Below are positions 21,601-33,196 of a stretch of 64,000 bases of DNA, piece after piece; the first letter of the stretch is position 1; every line of letters begins with the position of its first letter. The notes below the pieces were generated by a model. It made no database searches. It saw only the letters and a program-made list of their open reading frames with translations, and was not told the DNA's origin. Origin of the DNA: Buddleja alternifolia. Its lineage: Eukaryota > Streptophyta > Magnoliopsida > Lamiales > Scrophulariaceae. The position numbers and the translations under genes are program-made. Where the stretch lies: assembly GCA_019426215.1 (NCBI GenBank), contig CM033395.1, forward strand, positions 2,177,501 to 2,241,500, read 5' to 3'.

Positions 21601-22453
21601 TTAGTATACGGGTAAACATAAAGGTTGTTATACATACATGCCCTAATGATCAATTTCAAACCCAAAAACATTGCACAAAAACCATCATTTATTTTAAAAG
21701 AAAAACCTTCCTTGTCCAAAAACAGAAACCAAAATTAGGTTCTTAATCAATCCAGGAACATAACAAACATCCTTTAAAATAAACCTACTACATCTCAAGA
21801 ACTAAACCGATGTTTCCAACAGCCTTCATAGCGACAGACGCTCCATTAGCCATTCTCAGGACCATGTCCCCGTCATTTGGTTCTATGCTTCTAGACAGCA
21901 CCTGCAAGTCATTGCAAAGGTGAGTATCAAAGCTAGTGTCAAACACCCAAGGAACATGGTTAATTGAAAAATTAACTTCAACAATAAACACACCTTCATT
22001 GTGGCATTTGAAAGTAGCAGGACAATCCTTGATCAAGTGTTCTATCCCATGGCAATAAGGGCAATCACCCTTTGGCATCTTGTTTCCATATGATTTCTCT
22101 AACTCGTTGGTGCGATCCTTGGTTAGTTTGACCTTTCCATATGTCTCAATCATGCGCTTAGACATTATAGACTATATGAAATGTCGAACGTAAGCCTCAT
22201 CATTGATTTGCTTTGTCCAGTACTCTAAAGTACGAGCACGAGTTACCGGTTTGGGCCAAGGTGGGACTTCCCATTTAATTATGTAATCAAGATCCTTGAC
22301 CCTGAGATACACATCTAGAGCCAGACACCAATAGGTATAGTTCGAGCCATCAAACTTGTTGCGTTTGAGAATCCATAAACAGGTATAAACGATACTCATG
22401 ATATTACTGTGTATAAGCGAACAAGCAAAACAATTAGCATTCATTTTTAACAT
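21600..22453 (-). pseudogene. Degenerate copia gag and protease (copia-D)
   Basis: Minus strand. Gag N-terminus lies at 22453-22172 (RNKFDGSNYTYWCLALDVYL), then after a deletion a zinc knuckle CPYCHGIEHLIKDC near 22060 and a decayed protease start WVFDTSFDTH near 21950. Past the stop at 21788, more copia-like sequence (KDVCYVPGLIKNL in another frame) runs to about 21600. Integrase, RT and RNase H are absent. This is the coding part of the element whose leader and LTR lie at 22454-28592. Confidence 0.75.
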
Positions 22454-23201
22454 ATATTCACATGTAATTAAGGAATTTTAAATATACATGTGTGCTCCCA
22501 CTATCTTTTCGAATTCCATCAACCCAGTAGACAGAAAACGGGAAACATGATAATTCCAGTGGGCTCGAGCTGCCATGTATCCCATACCTCATTCCACGAC
22601 TCGTGAAACAAGGGATGGTAATACGGAACTGGGGACGACGGACCCATCCACTTCCCTTGTGGTCCCCGAGATGTTTTGCCTCACATTTCATGTACATTTC
22701 GAGAACACGATGCAACCATACACTAGTATGTGGTTAAGTCCAATTCATCAAATTCTCACAGTATAACAGTAGCCAAGTGGTCCCACGACTCATGGATGAC
22801 TCCTTAGCAAAACTAAAACCCATGTGCACTTTTAGTACGACCACCTTGTCACATAGAAGGCCCAGTTGTGAGATTAGTACACTTAACTTGCCACAATTCC
22901 ACGACTCATGAGACAATGATGACAAGCTTCACGTTATTCCCTCTCACATCTAATGCTGGAAGGCACTGGACCTAATCAGGAACTTCCGGGATCCCAATTT
23001 ATCCATTTAGGAACTTAATATTGTTTAAAGGGATTTCTCAAACAATTTCTCACATTTTCAATTACTTATCTTTCTTAAGCAATCATGCTAACATGCATAT
23101 CATACACAACATAAGAAAATAAGCAATAACATTCATAAAGCGGTAAATGTGATCTTAGTCGAGCCAATTCCTAAACACCCTGAGTCATCAAGGTGTTGAC
23201 C
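22454..23201 (-). other. copia-D leader, distal part
   Basis: Untranslated leader between the gag start and the foldback insertion. A motif TTCCACGACTCRTGRRACAA recurs: near-complete at 22592-22611 and 22897-22916, and as CCACGACTCATG at 22783-22794. No convincing reading frame. Confidence 0.5.
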
Positions 23202-23684
23202 TGTCATATCCCAAGACCTCACTTTTCATTAAATCATACATTAGCGTAAATACATGCATTTGGATAGTTTATTCATGCTCAATCATAATAGTTTTGCTAT
23301 TTGCCACATCATGCTTAGAATTTTAAGCCACCAAATGTTTTCCTTTTGCCCAAAGAAAGTAGCAACACCAATTATTCCAATTTTTAGGGACCAAAGTGCA
23401 AATTAACCTTATTTTCATGTCTAAGTCGGCCAAGAAGACTTCTAGAGAAAATTAGAGAGATAAACACTTCAAGGTCCCTTCATCTCCTTCAAAAACGAAT
23501 CTGTCTGGCAGTTTCTGTGCATCCAAGCTTTTGGCTATCAAACCAGGTCCAAATTGGGATCTCTTTAGCTTAAAATCTTCCTAAGAAATCAAGGAACAAT
23601 CCTATGGAGGCCAAAATTGCTTAGATATTACAAAAATTTTCAGAATCGCCCAAACAGTACGCTTCAATCCTAGAACTCCAATTC
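23202..23684 (+). repeat. Left arm (gypsy LTR U3)
   Basis: It begins TGTCATA, the LTR start, and continues into further LTR and leader sequence to about 24600. Confidence 0.85.
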
Positions 23685-24699
23685 TGCCAGCTGTTTTGGA
23701 ATTGTGTCGTTTTTAGTGTTCCTCTTAGACTTTCACTAAGGTAGAGTACCCTATATTTTTTTTAGTATGTATATATGCATGTTATAAGCTGTTTCTAAAT
23801 ATTTGGTAAGGGTTGGAGTTGTGTGGAATTTTCTAAAAATCATTGAGTAAAACCGCCAGTCTGTTCGGCGGGATTAACAATTGCTGCTGTTTTAAGGTTA
23901 TTTAGGTAACCTGGAGATTTTTATTAAATCTACAAATTTTACAGTACATATATACAGATATTATAGATACATCACCCAGATTTCAGAATTTTTTAGTAAA
24001 CAGGGGATTTTAGAAAAATAGTTGAATGCAGGGTGTCGGTTCTGAAAAAAATCTGTTGGGACAGCCCTGTTTTGTTAATCGAATCGGAAATTAAATATGA
24101 ACATATTATGTCATGTTATTCAATGTATTATATCAAGGGTATTTATGCATTTTGATGTGTTTAATAGGTCGAGATTCCAATAGAGGAGCAAAAAACGCCG
24201 ACTAGACAAAGACATCTTGACGAGCCACTATTTGTGAGTATAATTGGGTGGCTTGATAATTGACTCATCCATTGCTTTGATTGCTATGTCTAAATAACTG
24301 ATTTATTTGTCTACTTGTGTGATTGGGAAGCTTACGGTGTTATGAACGTGGTTATATGATGATTGAGTGATGGAAACGAATATGGTGAATATAATTCGTT
24401 GTGTAATAGATGTGAACTACATGAACTTTAACAAGATGGAAATGTTATTGATGACTTGAAAATGCATTCACTCGACATAAGAGGTTCTGTTATGGCTGCT
24501 ATTAACCTTGAGCCATGTGTTAAAGAATTTTCAGAGCCCGGGTTGGGGTTCTGTAGATAGCAACATGACATGTGCATCATCATTTTATGTTATATGTTGG
24601 CATAAGTAACCATGTATGTAACATCTTAGGCAAAGCATTGCGAGTCAACAAGCACGTGTAGTAAATCATGAGCATAGTGTTCATGGAGGGGAAGGATCA

Positions 24700-25116
24700 G
24701 CTGACCTAGAGTCTCATTCATCTCATCCACCTCCACCCCCTGGGCATAGAGCTGCTAATTTTGTGTATCCACAACACTTACCAGTACACGGCCCTGAATC
24801 ACGTGAGCGGAGGTATGACAAATTAAGAAAAATGGGAGCCGTTGATTTTTTGGGTACTACTGATCCGTTTGATGCAATGTACTCCAGAAGAAAATTTTGA
24901 CTATGCAGTGTCACTCCTTCAGGGAGATGCATATGATTGGTGGGAGACTATACCTGATAGCACTGCTCAACCACCTGTATTGACATGGAATGACTTCCTT
25001 AGGGAATTTCATGACGCGTACGTGTGCCAGAAGTATACAAGGATCAGAAAGAAAAGGAGTTTCTTGAACTTCAGCAGGGGAATAGATCGGTTGCTGAGTA
25101 TGAATTGGAGTTCTAG
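24700..25116 (+). pseudogene. Gypsy gag fragment
   Basis: The frame with ESHSSHPPPPPG runs from about 24711, then after a small deletion near 24870 a second frame gives the capsid motif AVSLLQGDAYDWWETIPDS (24842-25165). A further frameshift leads to LELQQGNRSVAEYELEF, typical of plant gypsy gag, before TAG at 25114-25116, inside the junction with the inverted U3 arm. Nothing downstream of this point of gag is present. Confidence 0.75.
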
Positions 25117-25582
25117 GATTGAAGTGTATTATTTGGGCGATTCTGAAAATTTTCGTAATATCTAAGCAATTTTGGCCTCCATAGGATTGTTCCTTGATGT
25201 CTTAGGAGATTTTAAGCTAAAGAGATCCCAATTTAGACCTGGTTTGATAGCCAAAAGCTTGGATGCACAGAAACTCCCAGACATATTCGTTTTTGAAGGA
25301 GATGAAGGGACCTTGAAGTGTTTATCTCTCTAATTTTCTCTAGAAGTCTTCTTAGCCGACTTAGACATAAAAATAAGTTTAATTTGCACTTTGGTCCCTA
25401 AAAATTGGAATAATTGGTGTTGCTACTTTCTTTGGGCAAAGGAAAACATTTGGTGGCTTAAAATTCTAAGCATGATGTGGCAAATAGCAAAACTATTATG
25501 ATTGAGCATGAATAAACTATCCAAATGCAAGTATTTATACTAATGTATGATTTAATGAAAATTGAGGTTTTGGGTTATGACA
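25102..25582 (-). repeat. Right arm (inverted gypsy LTR U3)
   Basis: Reverse complement of the left arm with scattered substitutions, 481 against 483 bp. It ends at the LTR terminus, followed by the TGACC duplication. Confidence 0.85.
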
Positions 25583-26590
25583 TGACCAATCTAATCTAAG
25601 GACCCGGACCCTACACTAAGGTCTTCAAATCTTCAAGAGCTTGAACGCTTCCATCTCCGTCTTCATAATTACATATAAAGAAAACCTTTCTGTCTCAATA
25701 ACAAGAAAAGAAAACATGGCACGTGGGCCTTAAATTATAACAATGACTAGTCTATGGCTCGACCTGGATCACCACATAATCACATAAACATGCTATCATG
25801 CAAACATGAATTAATATTCACCTATTTTAATTAAGGATAATCAAATTAATTAATGGATCCAATGACTTTAATTTCTAAAAATCAATTTTAGAAATCCACA
25901 TGAAAACGTCTTACTTTTTCAATTAATCCAGAAACTATTTCAAAACCCCAATTTTATTCAATCCCGAAAATTAATAAAATTACTATTTTATTTTAATTTC
26001 CAAAAATAAATAAAACCCCTATTTTGAAATATTCCATTTTTAGGACAAACCTAAAATATTTTAATTTGATATTTAAAAACTTAATTCTATAAAATTACAA
26101 ATTATGCTTGCGCTTTAAATTAAATTGCAAAACTGACCCAAGGTCTAAAATAAAATTTAAATGAAAAATATTTGGAAACAGGGAAAATTACAATTTGATC
26201 CCTAGGTCAAAACCAAGGGCCGCCGAACATCAATGCCCCTGCGCCCTCGTCAGTGATGGTGCGTCGCCGAACAGCAACGGCTGCTGTCGATGGCGTGTGT
26301 GCGCAGTGCCACTGCTGCCTGTGCACGCGCCGCAACATTGCGTTGCTGTTCATGGCGGCGAACAGTCATAGCTGCCGCACAGCGGCGGTGTTGTTACGAC
26401 ATTGCTGCCCAGCAACAGTGAATCCTTTTTTTTTAAATTCCAAAAACATAAAAACGCAGCCCCTCGATTTCAAATTAGTTCCAATCAACGGATTCAAAAA
26501 TTAAACAGATAATCCAACCAATTACTATATGCAATAAAACAGATTTAAAGTATATAAACGCGAAAAGAATCTGAGTTATGTCAAAACCTT
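25583..26590 (-). other. copia-D leader, proximal part, with a GC-rich block
   Basis: Resumes the copia-D leader after the insertion. Bases about 26218-26420 are strongly GC-rich, with repeated GCAACAG and GCCGAACA motifs, in a surrounding that is mostly A/T. The frame at 26253-26504 has no recognisable motif. Confidence 0.45.
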
Positions 26591-26603
26591 AATTCTAATA
26601 CCA
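26591..26603 (-). promoter_or_regulatory. Primer-binding site of copia-D
   Basis: Minus-strand TGGTATTAGAATT, close to the initiator-methionine-tRNA complement, directly next to the LTR end at 26605. Confidence 0.75.
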
Positions 26604-26604
26604 C

Positions 26605-27397
26605 TGTTGGGATTGGTACAACCCTGGGGATGCCAGCGCAGCGAAAAACATCGATTTTAATAAAAATCCGACATCCCCAAATTAGGGCTAGGTAGATATG
26701 GTACCATCAGATTCAAAAACTAACTAAAAGTAAGTTTTCTCATGTTTACCTCTTGAAGAAGTTAATCAGTAATGCCTTTTTAAGCAACTCCCTGCTACAC
26801 CTCTCTGGATGGATTTGCTCTAGGGTCCCAAGTGTTGCACCTCTAAGATGTATCCATACCCTAGCTCGTACCCTCGATTATCTCCACCAATGTTAGTCAA
26901 GAGAATATCGAATTTCGGCTCGTGAGAAAAAGGGTAGAAATTTATTTAGTGTTCTTCGTATTCAACTCATGAGTTGGAAGAATTTAAGAGAAAGAAAAAG
27001 GGGAGAGAACTAAAGACAAAAGACTTTTTGAGGAATTGAATCTCTTCCTTTGTTCATTAACCATTGTCTTTTCAAAAGATGGAATAAACATGTATATAGA
27101 TTCCACCAATGTGAACACCCACACATACACACACCTTCTCTTTCTTTCTCTCTCTCTCGTGAGAGGCGTGTATATGCGTGTATATATGCATATATATATT
27201 TTGTTTCCTTTCTCTTTTATTCTCTTCTTTAATTAGTTGGATACCTTTCCAACTAACTATATATTTTTATATATTTGAAATCATCTCAAATATACCATAT
27301 CTATCCAATATCTTTACTAATATATTTGTAAGATATTTCCATATTAATTAATAAATAATTAATTAATAGACCATACTAAATATATTACAAGATGCAG

Positions 27398-27439
<42 letters not shown>

Positions 27440-28592
27440 GTATTATATATATAAACTTGGTGAACAAGATAAATCTTTCCACCAATATCACATACACATG
27501 CATGACATATATGTATTTATATATTCATCAATTAATTAATTAGTCTTTCCCAATTTAATATTCCAATATTAAATTATAAGACCATTAATTTATATCATAT
27601 AATAAATTCCTTTTCCTGATTAATAAAATCCATTTAATTAATCTTTCCATTAGTTCACAAAGAATTAACTAGCCAATAGATACTACACTAAGTTATTTTT
27701 TTTGACCCCTCAGGCTCATTAACAAGTTGGCAATAAATCCTTTCATATGCTAGATTAATTATTCTCAATAATTAACTAGGCCTTGGATTAACTTCACCAA
27801 ACTAACCGAAGGCACCTATTGGTAGTGGACCGATGTCTAGCAGCATCGCTACGATTTCCTAGATGTCAACGATGAAAAGTAAATCTATCCAGGTTACGAT
27901 CTTCATGTGAGTAAAACTCCTTTATCAATTCCCGTCTATGGTCTAGGGTATGGCGATGGTCAAACCCTAATAACCTCAGAAACTATGACTGTGTTGTGAC
28001 AATTAATGATCTAGTCTTTTAAGTTGGGATCACCAATCCCTCTTATAAGACAAATTCTTTGATCAAAGGCTTTCGTTGATCATTTGGATTCTCGCTACAA
28101 CATAGGAAATGTCGGGTACTTGACCCTGGATGAATCCCTTGATGACTCATCTATTCCACTGTACTATTAGACTATACCCAACATACACGTCATGTGACTC
28201 TCCTGGAGTGCACATGCATATCAAAGCATAGTGGATAGTACCCTTTCCCATGACATCTTAGGTCTAAGGACTAATCTCATACTACGAAACCTAAAGACTC
28301 CATGTTTTTCAGCACCAACAAGGAATCCTTGCGGGGCCGTTCAATTCCATACTTCTCCTAAGTGATCTTCATATATGTATTGACTCACCAGCCATTGACA
28401 ATGAAACACGTCAACCTCTAACAAAAAGTTACACAAATGAACAAGTCTTGACGAGGCCCATGTTATCCCACATCTCACAGCATCTATGACTTGGAACATA
28501 ATTTAGGATTATGGTCTTTGAGAGCATTCCATAGGTATTTCGACCACTCCCCTAACCATATATAATCCATGGGATGTTTATCTATTCTAACA
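26605..28592 (-). repeat. 5' LTR of copia-D
   Basis: Plus-strand left end TGTTGGG at 26605 is firm, next to the primer site. The other end is less certain; TGTTAGAATAG (minus) ending at 28592 fits, giving 1988 bp. It contains an (AC)n(AT)n microsatellite and AT-rich stretches. No second LTR remains in the window. Confidence 0.55.
27397..27440. repeat. (AC)n(AT)n microsatellite
   Basis: About 14 CA units followed by about 8 TA units, inside the copia-D LTR. Confidence 0.85.
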
Positions 28593-29940
28593 TAAGTAAA
28601 TGACAATAAAGAAGCATACCACAAAAGAAACATTCCATATATTTAAAACAAGACTATCATAGTGTTTTATATATAAGATGGTTGAGCCTAAACAATGGCT
28701 CACCGGACACATAATACTCTCAGAAGAAACATTAAATCACCGAAGGAGTATTTTTTTATCTCAAAACTCAACAGTCCACTGCAACTCAGCATCAACAAAG
28801 TCAATGCCTGCTTCTTTGATTCGTGGTAACCCCAACCTATTATTCTCAACCAAAAATCAAACCGTCTCTTATTGTCAGTATAATCCATAGCAATGGCATT
28901 AATAAAGAATTCATACACTTCACGCCTGGATATCTCTTCATTGTACAGGGGACGGTCTCGATGAATCAGAGCGCCTTTGGCCTACCACAAACGAAGAGGC
29001 CTGCTGAGCTTTTGATTTGCTTCTCTTGCAGCGTCATTTGAAAAACCATGGGTATATCCATACTTATAAAAGGAAATCTTTGGATGGAGGGCCATTTCTC
29101 CACCACCACACATCAATGATTAGCTTGCATCCATGCCTTTCATAGTAAGACTCTTCGGCCTCGACACATCGCATAAGATGGGTAGCAAGTGTCTCAAAGA
29201 TCCCGTTCAACATTTCTTGTATCACGTCATCAGTTAATGTAGAATCTACGAGGATGGCATTAACCTGAATGGTCCTTACCACCACTGCTTCAGACATTTC
29301 ATACTCTGCCCAAGTCGACACGATGTGGTTGTTCCTTGCCATATAAGGATTTTTTTCAGCATGGACTCCAATATTTTCCCCGGGCACAATCTTGGGGATA
29401 TAGGTTACTGTATGTAGAACATGTTGAGCATTTACTAAACTCTGGACTTCACACACCCTGGCAGCTTCAAGCATAGAGTGAGGTTGTTTTTCAATACCAC
29501 ATACTTCTGGAATGGGCTGCTGTCCAGGCACATGTGATGTTTGTGTAGGCACTGCATTCGTTAATGTACTATGTCAACTACCAACCTTTCGCACATTCGG
29601 AATTAATATAAACCAATAGATAAGAATTGAATCATTAATAAGATAATCGCCCAGGGGATTTGCATCTTGAAAAAAAGTGGCAGTACCTGCAATACGTGGG
29701 GCGTTTACTACGTTTTTCACGATTGCCAGCCACTCCCAGAGACACTATAGTTTTCGGCACTGGCCTCAACGGTGAAACAAAATATACCACATGGGGCTCA
29801 CACATGGATGGTAGCACCGTTGCATATTTAAGACCTTCGCACGAAGCATCGAGGTAGCACTTACATATAACAATTTATAAAGATTTAGGGACCCAAGATC
29901 ACCATTAATTGCTGGGGTCAGAACACGAGACTCACCATTT
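28593..29940. other. Unassigned sequence
   Basis: No family recognised. The longest frame is 29064-29552. The far end leads into copia RNase H remnant sequence, so part of this stretch may be badly decayed copia or captured DNA. Confidence 0.35.
29064..29552 (-). CDS. Hypothetical 162-aa ORF, doubtful
   Basis: An open frame with ordinary amino acid composition and no motif I recognise; Cys and Trp are present (IDVWWWRNG near the end). No signal peptide or membrane segment is visible. It stands between element remnants with no sign of promoter or splicing. It could be a fragment of a decayed gene or chance. Confidence 0.2.
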   Translation of the reverse strand: MPTQTSHVPGQQPIPEVCGIEKQPHSMLEAARVCEVQSLVNAQHVLHTVTYIPKIVPGENIGVHAEKNPYMARNNHIVSTWAEYEMSEAVVVRTIQVNAILVDSTLTDDVIQEMLNGIFETLATHLMRCVEAEESYYERHGCKLIIDVWWWRNGPPSKDFLL

Positions 29941-30120
29941 CACATTGAAATTGACTGTCACGTGGTGCGAGATTTGGTCAAAAATGGGAGCATAGTTACA
30001 ACGTTCATCCAATCAAATTAGTGGGTTACTAACATCTTCACCGAAGCTCTTGGTCGGGGTCAACATCACTATTGTTTGTCCAAATTGGGGTTGTTTGACA
30101 TTCACCACCCTTCGGCTTGA
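29941..30120 (+). pseudogene. copia RNase H C-terminal remnant
   Basis: Reads HIEIDCHVVRDLVKNGSIVT, then after one TAG, FTEALGRGQHHYCLSKLGLF, to a TGA at 30118-30120. This is the conserved C-terminus of copia RNase H. Everything upstream of it is gone. Confidence 0.75.
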
Positions 30121-30127
30121 GAGGGGG

Positions 30128-30485
30128 TGTTAAGCAGGTTGATTACTGGCTCTTTTCTTTTCTCTGGCCCATACATTGTTTGGCCCAATATCTACATACA
30201 AGCCTCATGGACGTCTCTTGCACAAGCCCAACTGACTTGTTATTGGGGGCCTTGTGTAATTTATGCTTTTAGGGTTCAGGGTGATATATAAACCTCTTAA
30301 ACCTATTTTATCTTTACTTTTTTGCATTAGCTCTTTTGTAATCTTAGACTCGCATATTCTCTCTTTCTTTTCCTTAGAACTTGGCAGATTACTCTTCTGC
30401 TTCTAAGTTGTTGCTTTACTTTTGTTCTCTTGCAATTCCTTGTATTTACTCTTTTCACAAGTCTTGAATAATATCAGTTATTCAT
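30128..30485 (+). repeat. 3' LTR of that copia remnant
   Basis: It starts TGTTAAGCAGG immediately after a GAGGGGG polypurine tract. TATA-like GATATATAAACC lies near 30282. The right end is estimated (TTCA at about 30484). Confidence 0.55.
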
Positions 30486-31419
30486 AATTTTTAGCATTTT
30501 TTTTAATTTCTCCAATATATATACGCACACATATGTATATATATGTATGTATAACCTACATATGTAAAGAAAATACTGGATTCAGAAACGTCATGATTTT
30601 TCAAGTGCAGAGATTTCATCAAAATTTTCCAGGTAAATTTCAATAAGATCAATCTTTATCTTCAATTTTTTCAAAAATAGTTTTCTTGTAAGTCATAATT
30701 ACATGCACGAATGTGCATTAATTATTTTCCTATCAAGATTCAATTCATTTGACTAAGTCATTAGGTAATCCTATATTTTTGTTATTATTTTGATCAGGGA
30801 ATATCCAATTTCATTTTCCTCCCAAATCTCATATGAATTACAAATTTACATTCATTCCACAAAAGGTAGCACTTTTTTTTTTCTTTTTGAAAAAAAAAAT
30901 GCATAATGATTGGGGAGGATCGTTGAAAATCAACAGTGGAGATTCAACGACTAAGGATGATAAAAGCAGGATCCTGGGTTAGGATAGGGCTTCAATTTCA
31001 CAGCAAGGTTACCACCATCATTTGGATGGGACTCAACAAAGCTGGCTATTAGAGCCATCTGGCTAAGAAAAATAAGAAGAAGTACGTAGATCTTGGTTGC
31101 ATAGCTTGCAATCGAACCGCGTTGAAATGGAGTATGGGGTCCATTATAGTTGCGTTTTTTGTTAGGGCTTCCAATCATCATAGCCAAATCCTTACCTAAG
31201 CACAAAGTGAGCCCTCCAGTAACAGATAATTATACGGTTGCACTTAAAGCGATTCTATTTTTCAATGCCAAAAAATGTACGTTCTCATCGATCTCTCTTT
31301 CCATTTAATTTAAAAAAAATTCATGTTAAAAGTCATTTTCAGTTTAGTTTTTGTTCAAAAATTTGTTTGTGCTTTTCCATTTTATTTTATTTTATTTTGT
31401 TCTTCGGAGTTTTGATTGT
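30486..31419. other. AT-rich intergenic, one small ORF
   Basis: Only the minus-strand frame at 30951-31205 is noted; the rest holds poly-A/T runs and no recognisable feature. Confidence 0.45.
30951..31205 (-). CDS. Possible small secreted protein, 84 aa
   Basis: After a basic 32-residue N-terminal stretch comes a hydrophobic segment (KIYVLLLIFLSQMALIASF, about 38-56), then a short Pro/Gly-rich tail ending NPGSCFYHP. That layout resembles plant small secreted peptide precursors or a small membrane protein, but the tail fits no peptide family I know, and the hydrophobic segment starts late for a signal peptide unless the true start lies in a missing exon. Chance ORF is possible. Confidence 0.25.
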   Translation of the reverse strand: MCLGKDLAMMIGSPNKKRNYNGPHTPFQRGSIASYATKIYVLLLIFLSQMALIASFVESHPNDGGNLAVKLKPYPNPGSCFYHP

Positions 31420-31781
31420 TAGGTGTTCACGAGCCGAGCTTGGCAAAATTTCTGGGCTCGAGCTCGAGCTCGACGAGCTTGAAAAAAATGAGCTCGAGTT
31501 CCAAAAAAAAATTAATTTTCTTTTATTAATATATATTATTATTAATTTTTTTAATATATAAATATATTCATCATAAATATTTAATATTTAATAATTAATA
31601 CATATATAATATTATAAGATATTATATTATATGTATGTATATAGTAAAAAAATAAATAAAATATTATATGATATATATATTAAATTTTTTTTTTAATTCA
31701 GGCTCGCGAGCCGGCGAACAAGTATAGTTGGGCTCAAGCTCGGGTCGAGCTCGAGTCGTCTCGGCTTGGTGCACACCCCTA
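31420..31781. mobile_element. MITE-like element with hAT-type ends
   Basis: It starts TAGGTGTTCACGAGCCGAGC and ends with an inverted, imperfect equivalent (reverse complement TAGGGGTGTGCACCAAGCCGAG). Internal GAGCTCGAGCTCG palindromes sit next to the ends and the centre is AT-rich. It has no coding capacity. No 8-bp target duplication survives. Related degenerate pieces occur near 34385-34520, 48359-48470 and 53650-53850. Confidence 0.55.
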
Positions 31782-32195
31782 CTTACATGCATGAGTTGTG
31801 ATACAAGTGTGAATGCAGACATGTAGTTTGATTAGGGTATATATATTAGCTAGATTTTTAGAAGTCTTTAAATGTCAAATTATATAAAATTATAATTATC
31901 CGTGTTCGTGATTGCCTAAGAATTATCTTGCATACGCATGTAATAGAGAGTTGATTACTAAGTTTGCCAAATCAGTTTGCCAAATCACTCAATTATCTAT
32001 GTAAATAGAGTCGAGTTTGGTTTGAAAAAGCAGTGCTAGAGCAATGTTCAGAATGTGACGGTGCTTTCTGTCAACCCATCCATTCTACTAAGACGTGTCT
32101 ACGCATGAAGTCCCATTTTCAGTAAAATAAGAATTCAGACAAGTAAATTTTGTCTCATTGTCACTTTTATCAATTTTCACATCTTTATTAAATTA

Positions 32196-33196
32196 TCATT
32201 TAATCATAGCAAAGAAATTTTGAAGCACACGCTTCACTTCTGATTTCACAACTAACAAATAGATCCATACGGCTCTTGAACAATCATCAACAATTGTCAT
32301 AAAATACGTGACTCCACAAGAGGCGGGAACTCGATAGAGACCCCATAAATCACAATGGATCAAATCAAAAATGTCATTAGCTTTATTATCACTAGAAAAG
32401 AAGACTTCTCGAGTCTGTTTGGCTCTCATACAAACATCACATGTCTTTCCCTAGTCAAAATTTTCATTGCCAACACTAACATTAGGAAGAAAATTTACTA
32501 TTATATTAGATGGATGTCCCATACTTTTGTGCCACAATTAAACAGAATCCACACGGTTTGCATTGTATGCTGTGATTTCTATCACCAACTTGAGAAAATA
32601 AAGCCCTTCTCATCGCTCACCCTCTCCAATGATCACCATCCTCCGAATTGGGGTCCTGTACAACACATGAGGTTTTAGTAAATAGCCCGTTACAATTTAA
32701 TTCATTAAGTAATTGCGATACTAAAATTAAATTGCAACTCAAGTTTGGGATATATAACACATTCTTTAAATGCATATGTTCACCAAAACGTATCGATCCT
32801 TCTTTTAGAGTCATTATCTGATTTCCATCAGGCAGTCCCATCCCATACTTTGATATATTTTTTAAATCATTCATACACTCTATTCTTCTGGTCATATGAT
32901 GAGAGCCGCCCAAATCAATTGTCCAGTTCATAGCGTTCTTACAAGATAATTTTTCATTAGTATTTGGTTTGAAAGAACTTAGCAGGTTCAGGAAGGCAGT
33001 CCACCGCTCACCACTAATCACTCCCGGAGCCGCCACTTGACTGTCTGTCACATATACCAATGATAACTAACCGACCGTCTAAGTGGAGTTAGCCAGAGGT
33101 ACCCCTTTCAATTGTACATTCAGTGTGTATAGCGATGGCGATTTCTTCCCATTGCTATTCTTTTCCTTTATTTCATCTTCCATGGCTCAGGTACTA
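32196..33196 (-). pseudogene. Degenerate copia: primer site, gag start, protease, integrase start
   Basis: Minus strand. A TAGTACCTGAGCC primer site (about 33184-33196) abuts an LTR end at 33197; a gag ATG overlaps it at 33182 and reads 34 codons to TAG. After loss of most of gag, 33060-32617 carries the protease region with Asp-Leu-Gly (NWTIDLGGSHHMT) instead of Asp-Ser-Gly. The integrase His/Cys finger (MGHPSN, CDVCMRAKQ, about 32545-32410) and first catalytic region (32429-32196) follow. RT and RNase H are absent. Confidence 0.75.

Larger units (their letters stand above)
23202..25582 (+). mobile_element. Foldback gypsy derivative with U3 at both ends
   Basis: It begins TGTCATATCCC at 23202 and ends with the inverted equivalent GGGTTATGACA at 25582, flanked by the same 5 bp, TGACC, at 23197-23201 and 25583-25587. 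The arms are 23202-23684 and the inverted 25102-25582. Between them are the rest of a gypsy LTR and leader and a gag fragment in plus orientation. The right junction joins gag to the inverted U3 at a shared 9-mer, GAATTGGAG (25102-25110). The duplicated target means it integrated as a unit. Confidence 0.85.

Noticed and set aside
29064..29552. Assigning a function to the 162-aa frame
   Set aside because: No motif recognised; flanked by element remnants; kept only as a doubtful hypothetical ORF.
31412..31789. 8-bp target duplication around the 31420-31781 MITE-like element
   Set aside because: Flanks TTGATTGT and CTTACATG do not match.
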